Notes: generated from the letters alone by a model not told the origin. 64,000 bases of DNA from Macrostomum hystrix (GCA_950097015.1 CATNEN010000038.1:7934001-7998000), one strand, 5' to 3'. Positions 21,789 through 33,340 are shown, counted from the stretch's first letter. Made by a program: numbers and translations.

Positions 21789-23085
21789 GATTACAGACAG
21801 GGGATAATGGGAATCTGATTACAGACTGGGGATAATGGGAATCTGATTACAGACTGGGGATAATGGGAATCTGATTACAGACTGGGGATAATGGGAATCT
21901 GATTACAGACAGGGGATAATGGGAATCTGATTACAGACTGGGGATAATAAGAATCTGATTACAGATTGGGGATAATGGGAATCTGATTACAGATTGGGGA
22001 TAATAGGAATCTGATTACAGATTGGTGATAATAAGAATCTGATTACAGATTGGGGATAATGGGAATCTGATTACAGATTGGGGATAATGGGAATCTGATT
22101 ACAGACTGGGGATAATGGGAATCTGATTACAGATTGGGGATAATAAGAATCTGATTACAGATTGGGGATAATAGGAATCTGATTACAGATTGGGGATAAT
22201 GGGAATCAGATTACAGACTGGGGATAATGGGAATCTGATTACAGACTGGGGATAATGGGAATCTGATTACAGACTGGGAATAATGGGAATCTGATTACAG
22301 ACTGGGAATAATGGGAATCTGATTACAGATTGGGGATAAATACTGAATACAGACTGGGGATAAATACTGAATTACACCAACCAAGTTGTGACATCATCAC
22401 AACAGACTGGGGATAATGGGAATCTGATTACAGATTGGGGATAATGGGAATCTGATTACAGATTGGGGATAATGGGAATCTGATTACAGATTGGGGATAA
22501 TAGGAATCTGATTACAGATTGGGGATAATAAGAATCTGATTACAGACTGGGGATAATGGGAATCTGATTACAGACTGGGGATAATGGGAATCTGATTACA
22601 GACTGGGGATAATGGGAATCTGATTACAGATTGGGGATAATGGGAATCAGATTACAGACTGGGGATAATGGGAATCAGATTACAGACTGGGGATAATAGG
22701 AATCTGATTACAGACTGGGAATAATAGGAATCTGATTACAGACTGGGAATAATAGGAATCTGATTACAGACTGGGGATAATAGGAATCTGATTACAGACT
22801 GGGAATAATAGGAATCTGATTACAGATTGGGGATAATGGGAATCTGATTACAGACTGGGGATAATGGGAATCTGATTACAGACTGGGGATAATGGGAATC
22901 TGATTACAGACTGGGGATAATGGGAATCTGATTACAGACTGGGGATAATAGGAATCTGATTACAGATTGGGGATAATGGGAATCAGATTACAGACTGGGG
23001 ATAATGGGAATCAGATTACAGACTGGGGATAATAGGAATCTGATTACAGATTGGGGATAATGGGAATCTGATTACAGACTGGGGA
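21789..23085. repeat. 28-bp minisatellite 5' of ARP2
   Basis: About 45 units of gattacagactggggataat plus gggaatct, interrupted at 22337-22405 by a short non-repeat segment. It starts about 95 bp upstream of the ARP2 ATG, so the promoter is either inside or beyond the array. Confidence 0.95.
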
Positions 23086-23425
23086 TTAAAAAATAGACAA
23101 ATAAAACGAAAAAAGTTTGAGAAAAAGTTAATGCGACCTCTGCATACACGATAATGTTAACTATATATTCAAAAAATAGAAACACGAGTGCACATTCACC
23201 TGGGCTTACATCTGTATAGCAATATTTGAGTAAGAACAGGAAAGCACACTTGATTTAAGCGAATCAGGAAAATTTGAGTGCACAAATATATAGGATCTGG
23301 TCAGTGACAGGCTTAGAGTCACTTGGTTTCACAGTCAGAATTGAACTGGAGCCACTGGAGCAAACAAAAGTAAGAAAGCAAAAGTACAGGATTGGTACAA
23401 TGCTCTTTGCATATAATCACATGTG
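23086..23425. other. spacer
   Basis: AT-rich, nothing recognised. Confidence 0.5.
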
Positions 23426-23905
23426 AAAAGGGTAATGACCCACTAGAATAACATCAGGGAATGGGTAATGACCCACTGGAATTGCATCAGGGAATGGGTA
23501 ATGACCCTCTAGAATAACATCAGGGAATGGGTAATGACCCACTAGAATAACATCAGGGAATGGGTAATGACCCACTAGAATAACATCAGGGAATGGGTAA
23601 TGACCCACTAGAATAACATCAGGGAATGGGTAATGACCCACTAGAATTGCGTCAGGGAATGGGTAATGACCCACTAGAATAACATCAGGGAATTTGGGTA
23701 ATGACCCACTAGAATAATGTCAGGGAATGGGTAATGACCCACTAGAATAACATCAGGGAATGGGTAATGACCCACTAGAATAACATCAGGGAATGGGTAA
23801 TGACCCACTAGAATAACATCAGGGAATGGGTAATGACCCACTAGAATAATGTCAGGGAATGGGCAATGACCCACTAGAACTGCATCAGGGAATGAGAAAT
23901 ACCCT
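23426..23905. repeat. 33-bp minisatellite
   Basis: About 14 units of gggtaatgacccactagaat plus aacatcagggaat. The frame-neutral length gives false ORFs of an 11-residue repeat. Confidence 0.93.
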
Positions 23906-24429
23906 GAACGGGATATTGTGGGGACCAAGGCCGAACCACGCGAGCAGCGAGTATAATGAAAGGCGATGAAGCTTGTAAAACAAAAATAGATTTTAACACA
24001 GTGTTTTGCTTCGAAACATGAAAGCGAAAATGATTATTTTGGTCCAGAATCGTTTGAGTCTTTGTGGATCATAATCTCCTATTTATTCTTTAAGAATTTT
24101 ATAATTTATAGAAGAGCAAAAGCAGCAAGTAGAAAAATCACGGGTGCTGGATAAAGCGGCGGGAATTTATTTCATGCACAATCGCGAATCGAATGTGCAC
24201 TAATCAGATGAGGTTAAGTAAGGCGGAATCGCAATGTGCTGGATATGCATTAGTTTGTGTAAAATCCTCACTTGTAAATGGAATACAAACGGATTGCTGG
24301 TTCAGGAACCAATTTATGCGTTTGAAAACAAGACTATTTCTTAAAACCAGCTTCTGATGATGCTTTAATCTTATAAGGAATAGACATCTATTTTGAAAAT
24401 TAAAAAATTCACCTCTAGAGAATGACCAT
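23906..24429. other. spacer
   Basis: AT-rich; no gene or TE recognised. Confidence 0.5.
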
Positions 24430-25300
24430 TCTCTTTAAATTCTTACCCCTTGAAAATGACCATTTTGAATGACCATTCTTTTAAAATTCTTACCCCTTGA
24501 AAATGACCATTTTGAAATCTCAATCCTCGAGAGTGACCATTTTGAAATCTCAATCCTCGAGAGTGACCATTTTGAAATCTCAATCCTCGAGAGTGACCAT
24601 TTTGAAATCTCAATCCTCGAGAGTGACCATTTTGAAATCTCAATCCTCGAGAGTGACCATTTTGAAATCTCAATCCTCGAGAGTGACCATTTTGAAATCT
24701 CAACCATCGAGAGTGACCACTTTTTAATCTCAATCCTTGAGAGTGATCACTTTTTAATCTCAATCCTCGAGAGTGACCATTTTGAAATCTCAACCATCGA
24801 GAGTGACCACTTTTTAATCTCAATCCTCGAGAGTGACCATTTTGAAATCTCAATCCTCGAGAGTGACCATTTTTAATCTCAATCCTCGAGAGTGACCATT
24901 TTGAAATCTCAATCCTCGAGAGTGACCATTTTGAAATCTCAATCCTCGAGAGTGACCATTTTTAATCTCAATCCTCGAGAGTGACCATTTTGAAATCTCA
25001 ATCCTCGAGAGTGACCATTTTGAAATCTCAATCCTCGAGAGTGAACATTTTTAATCTCAATCCTCGAGAGTGACCATTTTTAATCTCAATCCTCGAGAGT
25101 GACCATTTTGAAATCTCAATCCTCGAGAGTGACCATTTTTAATCTCAATCCTCGAGAGTGACCATTTTGAAATCTCAATCCTCGAGAGTGACCATTTTGA
25201 AATCTCAATCCTCGAGAGTGACCATTTTGAAATCTCAATCCTCGAGAGTGACCATTTTTAATCTCGCAATTTCGCAAGTTTCGCAATCTCAACCCTTTGG
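24430..25300. repeat. 30/28-bp minisatellite with CTCGAG in each unit
   Basis: About 27 units of gaaatctcaatcctcgagag plus tgaccatttt; units without gaa are 28 bp. Nearly every unit carries an XhoI palindrome. Lies just downstream of the Ral gene. Confidence 0.93.
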
Positions 25301-25457
25301 AAATGACCGTTTCAAAATCTCATTCCCAAGAAATGACACTATTAAAATTTAAGCCCATAGAGTTAGTATCACAAAAGTTCGCCTCAAGATATTAAAACCA
25401 AGTTTAGGTTTCAGACACTAGGAATTAATATAAGCAAAAGCAAAGGTGAGCAAATTC

Positions 25458-25571
25458 TCAAAGAATTTCGCATCTGCGCTTCTTTGGCTTCTTGATGCGA
25501 CCGCTGCCGCTGCCGCTGCTGGCAGACTGCTGCTTGCGATGGTGGATCTCCGTCAGCAGGTCGAAGAAGGC
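25458..25571 (-). CDS. Ral last exon B: polybasic tail, CEIL
   Basis: Preceded by an acceptor (aatcgtag). It encodes [16 protein letters not shown], a Ser/Gly linker, then [13 protein letters not shown] and a stop. It aligns with the vertebrate Ral C-terminus (FFDLMREIRARK, then basic residues, then CaaX). The CEIL box ends in Leu, predicting geranylgeranylation; one Cys plus a polybasic stretch suggests electrostatic membrane binding. It enters in phase 0, like exon A. Confidence 0.85.
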   Translation of the reverse strand, partial: AFFDLLTEIHHRKQQSASSGSGSGRIKKPKKRRCEIL

Positions 25572-26837
25572 CTACGATTGGTGTTGTTGGTGGCAGTGTT
25601 AATGAACGTTTAAATACCGCCTGACCTGATAGATAAGTTTCACCTGTTTTAAACAACTGCCCCACCTGTTAGATAGTAGTTTCACCTGTTTTAAACAACT
25701 GCCTCACCTGTTAGATAGTAGTTTCACCTGTTTTAAACAACTGCCCCACCTGTTAGATAGTAGTTTCACCTGTTTTAGACAACTGCCCCACCTGTTAGAT
25801 AGTAGTTTCACCTGTTTTAGACAACTGCCCTACCTGTTAGATAGTAGTTTCACCTGTTTTAAACAACTGCCCCACCTGTTAGATAGTAGTTTCACCTGTT
25901 TTAAGCAACTGCCCCACCTGTTAGATAGTAGCTTCACCTGTTTATAAACATCTGCCCGTACCTTATTAATAATAATTACAAAAATATTCAATTTAACGAA
26001 GAGTGGTTGAGCACTTGAATATATTTTTATTAACAAAAGTCAAAAGATTAAATTTATAATCAATCAATATAGAAACGTTATGAATTTGATGCCGGCAATG
26101 ACATTTGCGCATTGCTCGAGACAAAAAAATCACAGAATAAGTTTAATTTACTTAGCAATAATGTCTACAAATTTATTCCTTGTATATCTAATCAGTAGTT
26201 TATTGTAAAATATCATTATTATGCAGTCCTGTGACAATCGGAATCAGTTGGTTTATCGACTAACAAATAGAAATCCAAGTTTAGAATCTTGGGATTATTT
26301 TTGCATGCTTCATTTATGTCAGAATAAATACAACTTATTTCATATGCCCAAAAGTTTAACGAACAAGTTTTTTTTAAAACGTTGGCCTCCTCACTTTTGC
26401 AAACCCTATCGTTACAGGGTTAAAAGGCAGAAGGGAGGCAGAAGGCGGGCAGAAGGGAGGCAGAAGGGAGGCAGAAGGCAAGCAGAAGGCAGGCAGAAGG
26501 GAGGCAGAAGGCAAGCAGAAGGCAGGCAGAAGGGAGGCAAAGGCAGGCAGAAGGGAGGCAGAAGGCAGGCAGAAGGCAGGCAGAAGGGAGGCAGAAGGCA
26601 GGCAGAAGGCAGGCAGAAGGCAGGCAGAAGGCAGGCAGAAGGCAGGCAGAAGGGAGGCAGAAGGCAGGCAGAAGGCAGGCAGAAGGGAGGCAGAAGGCAG
26701 GCAGAAGGCAGGCAGAAGGCAGGCAGAAGGGAGGCAGACGGGATTCTCACTAGATCATGAGTGAGTGAGAATAAGTTCTTTTTTCTAGTGGCCAGGTTGT
26801 ACCCAAGCGAACAATCGAATGTGTTCATAGTACAATG

Positions 26838-26874
<37 letters not shown>

Positions 26875-29800
26875 CCCCTAATCAAAGCACAGAGCAGCAG
26901 CATTTGGCAGTGGAGCCACCAGCCTGGGCGGCCATGGCCGACTGCTGCCTGCTGAGCTGCGGCCGGGTGCGCTTGTGATCCAGCACGGCGCGGATCAAGC
27001 CGAAGAAGGCCTGATTTAGCACAGAGACACGCGATAGGCAAAGGAGTGGGCGGTATTGGCTAACATTGTTAGTGAAAATACTTTCACTGCCGCTATGAGT
27101 AGGCAGTACTGAAAAATTCCGAAAATTATATTCCCGGATAGCTTAATATTCCAGCTAGAAAACAGAACGCTAGCAGTTACACATATTTGGCAGCTGATCT
27201 CTTAAAATGTCACATTTAAGGTAAGCATTTTAAAATCTCCCTATAAAAACAATACTAGTTTGTTAAACAATCTAATATAAAAAACACCTGTTTTTTGGAT
27301 ATTAGTAGAAAAAGATAAGTTAAAGCACTAAAACAAGTAAGCAGTGGCAGAGCAGTGCCGCTCTGAGTTCGAATCCGCGGCAAGCCCACATTTAATTGGG
27401 TAGATTAGCCGCGGAGAGAAGGCTTGGGGGCTTGTCGTGCAATTTACGCTCCTGAGGGCCAACCTCCAAGGCACAGTGAGAGTGTAGACTGCCTGACGAT
27501 GAGAAAGCCAGGGCAGATGTACACACCTGTGCGAGCGTGTGCCTGCGTACAGTATCTGTGTGCGCGTGTGCTCAGGAGTGAGTGGAATGGGCAGAATTGC
27601 CTCCTCGCTGGCTGCAGGTCTAGTGTCATCAAATGATGTGCCATTGCCCGCAGCCCTCCTGCAACTATTATTATTATTATTATTATTATAAGCAGAGCCT
27701 GACCTTGTCAACATTCTCCCGAGTCTTGGCCGAAGTCTCCAGGTAGGGGATGCGCCAGGACTCGGCGCGAGTCTCCGCATCCTTGGCTGACACCTGGCGA
27801 CTGTCCGTGAGGTCACACTTGTTGCCCACTAGCAGCATGGGAACAGACTCATCGCCCTTCACCCGGATAATCTGCTCCCTGGAAATGGCATAATTGTCTA
27901 TTTTGATAAATTACAACAAGAACAATTGGGCCAGGTGTCCAAAGACTGTGTACAGACTGTTCAAAGACTGTGTACAGACTGTCAGAAGACTGTGTACATA
28001 CTGTTCAAAGACTGTGTACAGACTGTCAAAAGACTGTACAGCTTCTCAGACTGTGGACTGACAGTGTCAATGGATGCTGATAAAACAGCTACCGCCCACC
28101 TGAACTCATTAGTGGCAGTGAATGACTCCGGATCTGTGATTGAGAACACGCATAGGAAGCCCTCTCCGCCGCGGAAGTAATTATCCCTGATGCTGGCGTA
28201 GTCCTCCTGGCCGGCGGTGTCCAGGATGTCGATGTGCACCTCGGTGCCCTCCAGCGTGACCTTCTTGCGGTACATATCGACTTTGGTGGGCTCGTAGTCT
28301 TCGACGAACTGCGGGGGTTGATTGATAATAACAGTAATAACTGCGGGGGTTGATTGATAATAACAGTAATAACTGCGGGGGTTGATTGATAATAACAGTA
28401 ATAACTGCAGGGGTTGATTGATAATAACAGTAATAACTGCGGGGGTTGATTGATAATAACAGTAATAACTGCGGGGGTTGATTGATAATAACAGTAATAA
28501 CTGCGGGGGTTGATTGATAATAACAGTAATAACTGCGGGGGTTGATTGATAATAACAGCAATAACTGCGGGGGTTGATTGATAATAACAGTAATAACTGC
28601 GGGGATTGATTGATAATAACAGTAATAACTGCGGGGGTTGATTGATAATAACAGAAATAACTGCGGGGGTTGATTGATAATAACAGTAATAACTGCGGGG
28701 GTTGATTGATAATAACAGTAATAACTGCGGGGGTTGATTGATAATAACAGTAATAACTGCGGGGGTTGATTGATAATAACAGTAATAACTGCAGGGGTTG
28801 ATTGATAATAACAGTAATAACTGCGGGGGTTGATTGATAATAACAGTAATAACTGCGGGGGTTGATTGATAATAACAGTAATAACTGCGGGGGTTGATTG
28901 ATAATAACAGTAATAACTGCGGGGGTTGATTGATAATAACAGCAATAACTGCGGGGGTTGATTGATAATAACAGAAATAACTGCGGGGGTTGATTGATAA
29001 TAACAGTAATAACTGCGGGGGTTGATTGATAATAACAGTAATAACTGCGGGGGTTGATTGATAATAACAGTAATAACTGCGGGGGTTGATTGATAATAAC
29101 AGAAATAACTGCGGGGGTTGATTGATAATAACAGTAATAACTGCGGGGGTTGATTGATAATAACAGTAATAACTGCGGGGGTTGATTGATAATAACAGTA
29201 ATAACTGCGGGGATTGATTGATAATAACAGTAATAACTGCGGGGGTTGATTGATAATAACAGTAATAACTGCGGGGGTTGATTGATAATAACAGTAATAA
29301 CTGCGGGGGTTGATTGATAATAACAGTAATAACTGCGGGGGTTGATTGATAATAACAGTAATAACTGCGGGGGTTGATTGATAATAACAGTAATAACTGC
29401 GGGGTTTGATTGATAATAACAGAAATAACTGCGGGGGTTGATTGATAATAACAGTAATAACTGCGGGGGTTGATTGATAATAACAGTAATAACTGCGGGG
29501 GTTGATTGATAATAACAGTAATAACTGCGGGGGTTGATTGATAATAACAGTAATAACTGCGGGGGTTGATTGATAATAACAGTAATAACTGCGGGGGTTG
29601 ATTGATAATAACAGTAATAACTGCGGGGGTTGATTGATAATAACAGTAATAACTGCGGGGTTGATTGATAATAACAGTAATAACTGCGGGGGTTGATTGA
29701 TAATAACAGTAATAACTGCGGGGGTTGATTGATAATAACAGTAATAACTGCGGGGGTTGATTGATAATAACAGTAATAACTGCGGGGGTTGATTGATAAT

Positions 29801-31341
29801 AACAGTAATAACTGCGGGGGTTGATTGATAATAACAGTAATAACTGCGGGGGTTGATTGATAATAACAGTAATAACTGCGGGGGTTGATTGATAATAACA
29901 GTAATAACTGCGGGGGTTGATTGATAATAACAGTAATAACTACGGGGGTTGATTGATAATAACAGTAATAACTGCGGGGGTTGATTGATAATAACAGCAA
30001 TAACTGCAGGGGTTGATTGATAATAACAGTAATAACTGCGGGGGTTGATTGATAATAACAGTAATAACTGCGGGGTTGATTGATAATAACAGTAATAACT
30101 GCGGGGGTTGATTGATAATAACAGTAATAACTGCGGGGGTTGATTGATAATAACAGTAATAACTGCGGGGGTTGATTGATAATAACAGTAATAACTGCGG
30201 GGGTTGATTGATAATAACAGTAATAACTGCGGGGGTTGATTGATAATAACAGTAATAACTGCGGGGGTTGATTGATAATAACAGTAATAACTGCGGGGGT
30301 TGATTGATAATAACAGTAATAACTGCGGGGGTTGATTGATAATAACAGTAATAACTACGGGGGTTGATTGATAATAACAGTAATAACTGCGGGGGTTGAT
30401 TGATAATAACAGCAATAACTGCAGGGGTTGATTGATAATAACAGTAATAACTGCGGGGGTTGATTGATAATAACAGTAATAACTGCGGGGGTTGATTGAT
30501 AATAACAGAAATAACTGCGGGGGTTGATTGATAATAACAGTAATAACTGCGGGAGGGCTACGGACAATGGGATATCATCTGGTGACAGTGGACCCGCAGC
30601 CAGCAGAGAGCAGCCAGCACTGACTCTACCCATTCCACTGACTCCTGAGTACACACTTACACAGGTGTGAACTCGTACATATGCCTTTGTTATCTTCAGG
30701 CAATGTACGCTCTCACTCCAAGCTTTCTAGGCTTCTCTCCGCGGCTGAGATTTAAATGAGTGAAAACTAAGATTCGAACTCCAGACCAATCTCTAATCTA
30801 CAATGAGATTCGAACTCCAGACCAATCTCTAATCTACATTGGGATTCGAACTCCAGACCAATCTCTAATCTACAACGAGATTCGAACTCCAGACAAAACT
30901 CTAATTTACAATGGGATTCGAACTCCAGACAAAACTCGAATCTACAATGGGATTCGAACTCCAGACAAAACTCTAAGCTACAATGAGATTCGAACTCCAG
31001 ACAAAACTCTAAGCTACAATGAGATTCGAACTCCAGACAAAACTCTAATCTACAATGGGATTCGAACTCCAGACAAAACTCTAAGCTACAATGAGATTCG
31101 AACTCCAGACAAAACTCTAAGCTACAATGGGATTCGAACTCCAGACCAATCTCTAACCGATAATGAGATTCGAACTCCAGACCAATCTCTAGCCTACAAC
31201 CAGATTAGATTATTAAACACGTCTCACCTCATCGTACATGAACTGCAAGGTGAGGGCACTCTTGCCCACAGCTCCGCTTCCCACCATGATGATCTTGTGC
31301 ACCGGCTGGGAGGAGCTGGTACCACTCTTCTGCTTGGACAT
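25458..31341 (-). CDS. RAL: Ral small GTPase, 4 exons with two alternative last exons
   Basis: Constitutive exons 31341-31228, 28308-28100 and 27878-27704 join in matching phase. Two possible last exons follow: 27010-26882 (208 residues in all) or 25571-25458 (203 residues; human RalA 206). Motifs: P-loop [15 protein letters not shown] then FVEDYEPTK (the Ral effector region), [21 protein letters not shown] and ETSAK. The FVEDYEPTK block identifies Ral rather than Ras or Rap. Known role: membrane-bound switch acting through the exocyst and other effectors in exocytosis and cell polarity. Exon 2's acceptor is the final unit of a 2.2-kb repeat array. Introns also hold two SINE copies. The alternative last exons are inferred from two in-phase homologous exons; no transcript data are available. 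Confidence 0.93.
25618..25960. repeat. 42-bp minisatellite in the Ral gene
   Basis: About eight units of ttcacctgttttaaacaact then gccccacctgttagatagtagt, located immediately 5' of last exon B. On the gene strand each unit has two donor-like AACAG/GTG sites. Confidence 0.9.
25961..26427. other. AT-rich intronic sequence
   Basis: Part of the region between the two alternative last exons; nothing recognised. Confidence 0.5.
26428..26745. repeat. 11-bp minisatellite (about 29 copies)
   Basis: Unit gcagaaggcag with gcagaagggag variants. On the gene strand it is a 320-nt C/T-rich tract (ctgccttctgc), lying between last exon A and last exon B. Confidence 0.93.
26838..26871. repeat. CAG trinucleotide run
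   Basis: About ten CAG (CTG on the gene strand) triplets, just after the stop codon of Ral last exon A, so probably in its 3' UTR. Confidence 0.85.
26882..27010 (-). CDS. Ral last exon A: cysteine cluster, CSVL
   Basis: Acceptor gctaaatcag, phase 0. It encodes [20 protein letters not shown], a Gln/Ala/Gly linker and the end KCCCSVL. The CSVL box ends in Leu, predicting geranylgeranylation; the two extra cysteines before it are candidate palmitoylation sites and there is no polybasic block. It competes with exon B because both begin AFF in the same phase and both end in a stop. Confidence 0.85.
   Translation of the reverse strand, partial: AFFGLIRAVLDHKRTRPQLSRQQSAMAAQAGGSTAKCCCSVL
27336..27690 (+). 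mobile_element. tRNA-derived SINE copy A, in Ral intron 3
   Basis: Head: box A-like gtggcagagcagtgcc and box B-like gagttcgaatcc. Body: ggggcttgtcgtgcaatttacgctc, then tgagggccaacctccaaggcacagtgag. It ends with gcaactatt followed by a (TTA)n tail. The tail stops about 13 bp inside the 5' splice site of Ral exon 3. Related copies are at 30551-30765 (-), about 57075-57367 (+) and 60645-60770 (- fragment), with a head fragment at 2452-2502. Confidence 0.75.
27938..28045. repeat. 22-bp tandem repeat in Ral intron 2
   Basis: About five imperfect units of caaagactgtgtacagactg plus tt. Confidence 0.85.
28309..30550. repeat. 32-bp minisatellite carrying a 3' splice site in every unit (Ral intron 1)
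   Basis: About 70 very homogeneous units. On the gene (minus) strand each reads ttattactgttattatcaat followed by caacccccgcag. The final unit's ccccgcag is the acceptor actually adjoining exon 2 (exon starts TTCGTC at 28308). The SINE remnant at its far end ends ccctcccgcagttattactg, so the unit probably arose from the SINE 3' end plus tail. All three frames are open on the minus strand (apparent ORFs of 672 and 744 codons), because the unit has no stop and 32 is not a multiple of 3. Confidence 0.95.
30551..30765 (-). mobile_element. SINE copy B in Ral intron 1
   Basis: Minus-strand copy of the SINE family at 27336: its body (cattccactgactcctgagta, ccgcagccagcagagag on the plus strand) matches copy A in reverse complement. 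Its 3' end merges into the 32-bp array and its tRNA-like head merges into the 36-bp array, so both ends have been amplified into minisatellites. Confidence 0.7.
30766..31205. repeat. 36-bp minisatellite built on a SINE/tRNA box B (Ral intron 1)
   Basis: About 12 units of gattcgaactccagacaaaa plus ctctaatctacaatgg. The gattcgaactc core is the antisense of the tRNA-type box B in the SINE head. The array lies between SINE copy B and the donor of Ral exon 1. Confidence 0.9.
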
Positions 31342-31774
31342 GACTGCGCAGCGAGGTCTGTCTGTTGTGAGCAGTGTCTGCTAATTATTGAGCTACCCGG
31401 ATTCGCAATAACAATAGCTCAATCCGATTGCTGAAAACTGTAAAGATTAGTAGCGATCAATTCGCCAGTGCACTACCCGCATAAAGTGTCGGCCAGAAAA
31501 TTTAATTTCTTTAATGCTTACCGCTTGATTTAGGTTAGCTAAGTTAATGAATGTTTTTTACTGTATTGAAATCCTATAAGAAAATAGAAAACACGACTGT
31601 GAAGTGGGCAATCTCTTTAATTATATGCACAGCTGACGGATTAACAGATTAACTGAAAATATTGACCGAGTACCTAAATAAACAGCATAAATGACAGGAA
31701 AATGATTAGATATCTTCATAAGACATCATATCAAACGGGATACCTAAGAATGTTATCTATGGGATTTCTGAGAA
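31342..31774. other. 5' flank of Ral
   Basis: AT-rich; no gene seen. Expected to hold the Ral promoter and 5' UTR. Confidence 0.45.
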
Positions 31775-33340
31775 AGAATTTTATCAATGAGATATCTGCA
31801 AGAGAATCCCATCAATGGGATATTTGCACGAGAATCACATCAATGGGATAGCTGCAAGATAATCTCATCAATGAGATATTTGCACGAGAATCACATCAAT
31901 GAGATATCTGCAAGAGAATCTCATCAATGGGATATTTGCACGAGAATCACATCAATGAGATATCTGCAAGAGAATCTCATCAATGAGATATCTGCACGAG
32001 AATCACATCAATGGGATATTTGCACGAGAATCACATCAATGGGATAGCTGCAAGATAATCTCATCAATGAGATATTTGCACGAGAATCACATCAATGAGA
32101 TATCTGCAAGAGAATCACATCAATGAGATATTTGCACGAGAATCACATCAATGGGATAGCTGCAAGATAATCTCATCAATGAGATATTTGCACGAGAATC
32201 ACATCAATGAGATATCTGCAAGAGAATCTCATCAATGGGATATTTGCACGAGAATCACATCAATGGGATAGCTGCAAGATAATCTCATCAATGAGATATT
32301 TGCACGAGAATCACATCAATGAGATATCTGCAAGAGAATCCCATCAATGGGATATTTGCACGAGAATCACATCAATGGGATAGCTGCAAGATAATCTCAT
32401 CAATGAGATATTTGCACGAGAATCACATCAATGAGATATCTGCAAGAGAATCTCATCAATGGGATATTTGCACGAGAATCACATCAATGAGATATCTGCA
32501 AGAGAATCTCATCAATGAGATATCTGCACGAGAATCACATCAATGGGATAGCTGCAAGAGAATCACATCAATGGGATAGCTGCAAGATAATCTCATCAAT
32601 GAGATATTTGCACGAGAATCACATCAATGAGATATCTGCAAGAGAATCTCATCAATGGGATATTTGCACGAGAATCTCATCAATGAGATATCTGCACGAG
32701 AATCACATCAATGGGATAGCTGCAAGAGAATCACATCAATGGGATAGCTGCAAGATAATCTCATCAATGGGATATTTGCACGAGAATCACATCAATGAGA
32801 TATCTGCAAGAGAATCACATCAATGAGATATCTGCAAGAGAATCTCATCAATGAGATATCTGCACGAGAATCACATCAATGGGATAGCTGCAAGATAATC
32901 TCATCAATGAGATATTTGCACGAGAATCACATCAATGAGATATCTGCAAGAGAATCTCATCAATGGGATATTTGCACGAGAATCACATCAATGAGATATC
33001 TGCAAGAGAATCTCATCAATGGGATATCTGCAAGAGAATCACATCAATGGGATAGCTGCAAGAGAATCACATCAATGGGATATTTGCACGAGAATCACAT
33101 CAATGAGATATTTGCACGAGAATCACATCAATGGGATAGCTGCAAGATAATCTCATCAATGAGATATTTGCACGAGAATCACATCAATGAGATATCTGCA
33201 AGATAATCTCATCAATGGGATATTTGCACGAGAATCACATCAATGAGATATCTGCAAGAGAATCTCATCAATGGGATATCTGCAAGAGAATCTTAAGTAT
33301 AGGATATCTGCAAGATAATCTCATCTATGGGATATTTGAG
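31775..33340. repeat. 28-bp minisatellite (about 55 copies)
   Basis: Unit cacatcaatgggatatttgc plus acgagaat. Three subtypes (atatttgcacg, atatctgcaag, atagctgcaag) recur in a repeating order, giving a higher-order structure of several units. Confidence 0.95.

Noticed and set aside
24505-25260. CRISPR-like appearance of regularly spaced repeats (here and in other arrays)
   Set aside because: Units abut head to tail with no unique spacers, and the DNA is eukaryotic.
28181-30415. 744- and 672-codon ORFs
   Set aside because: Translation of the 32-bp intronic array; only the last part of one of them is real coding sequence (Ral exon 2).
28100-31341. assignment of the GTPase to Rheb, Rap or Ras
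   Set aside because: FVEDYEPTK in the effector region and the LQFMYDE/FVEDY exon boundary are specific to Ral.
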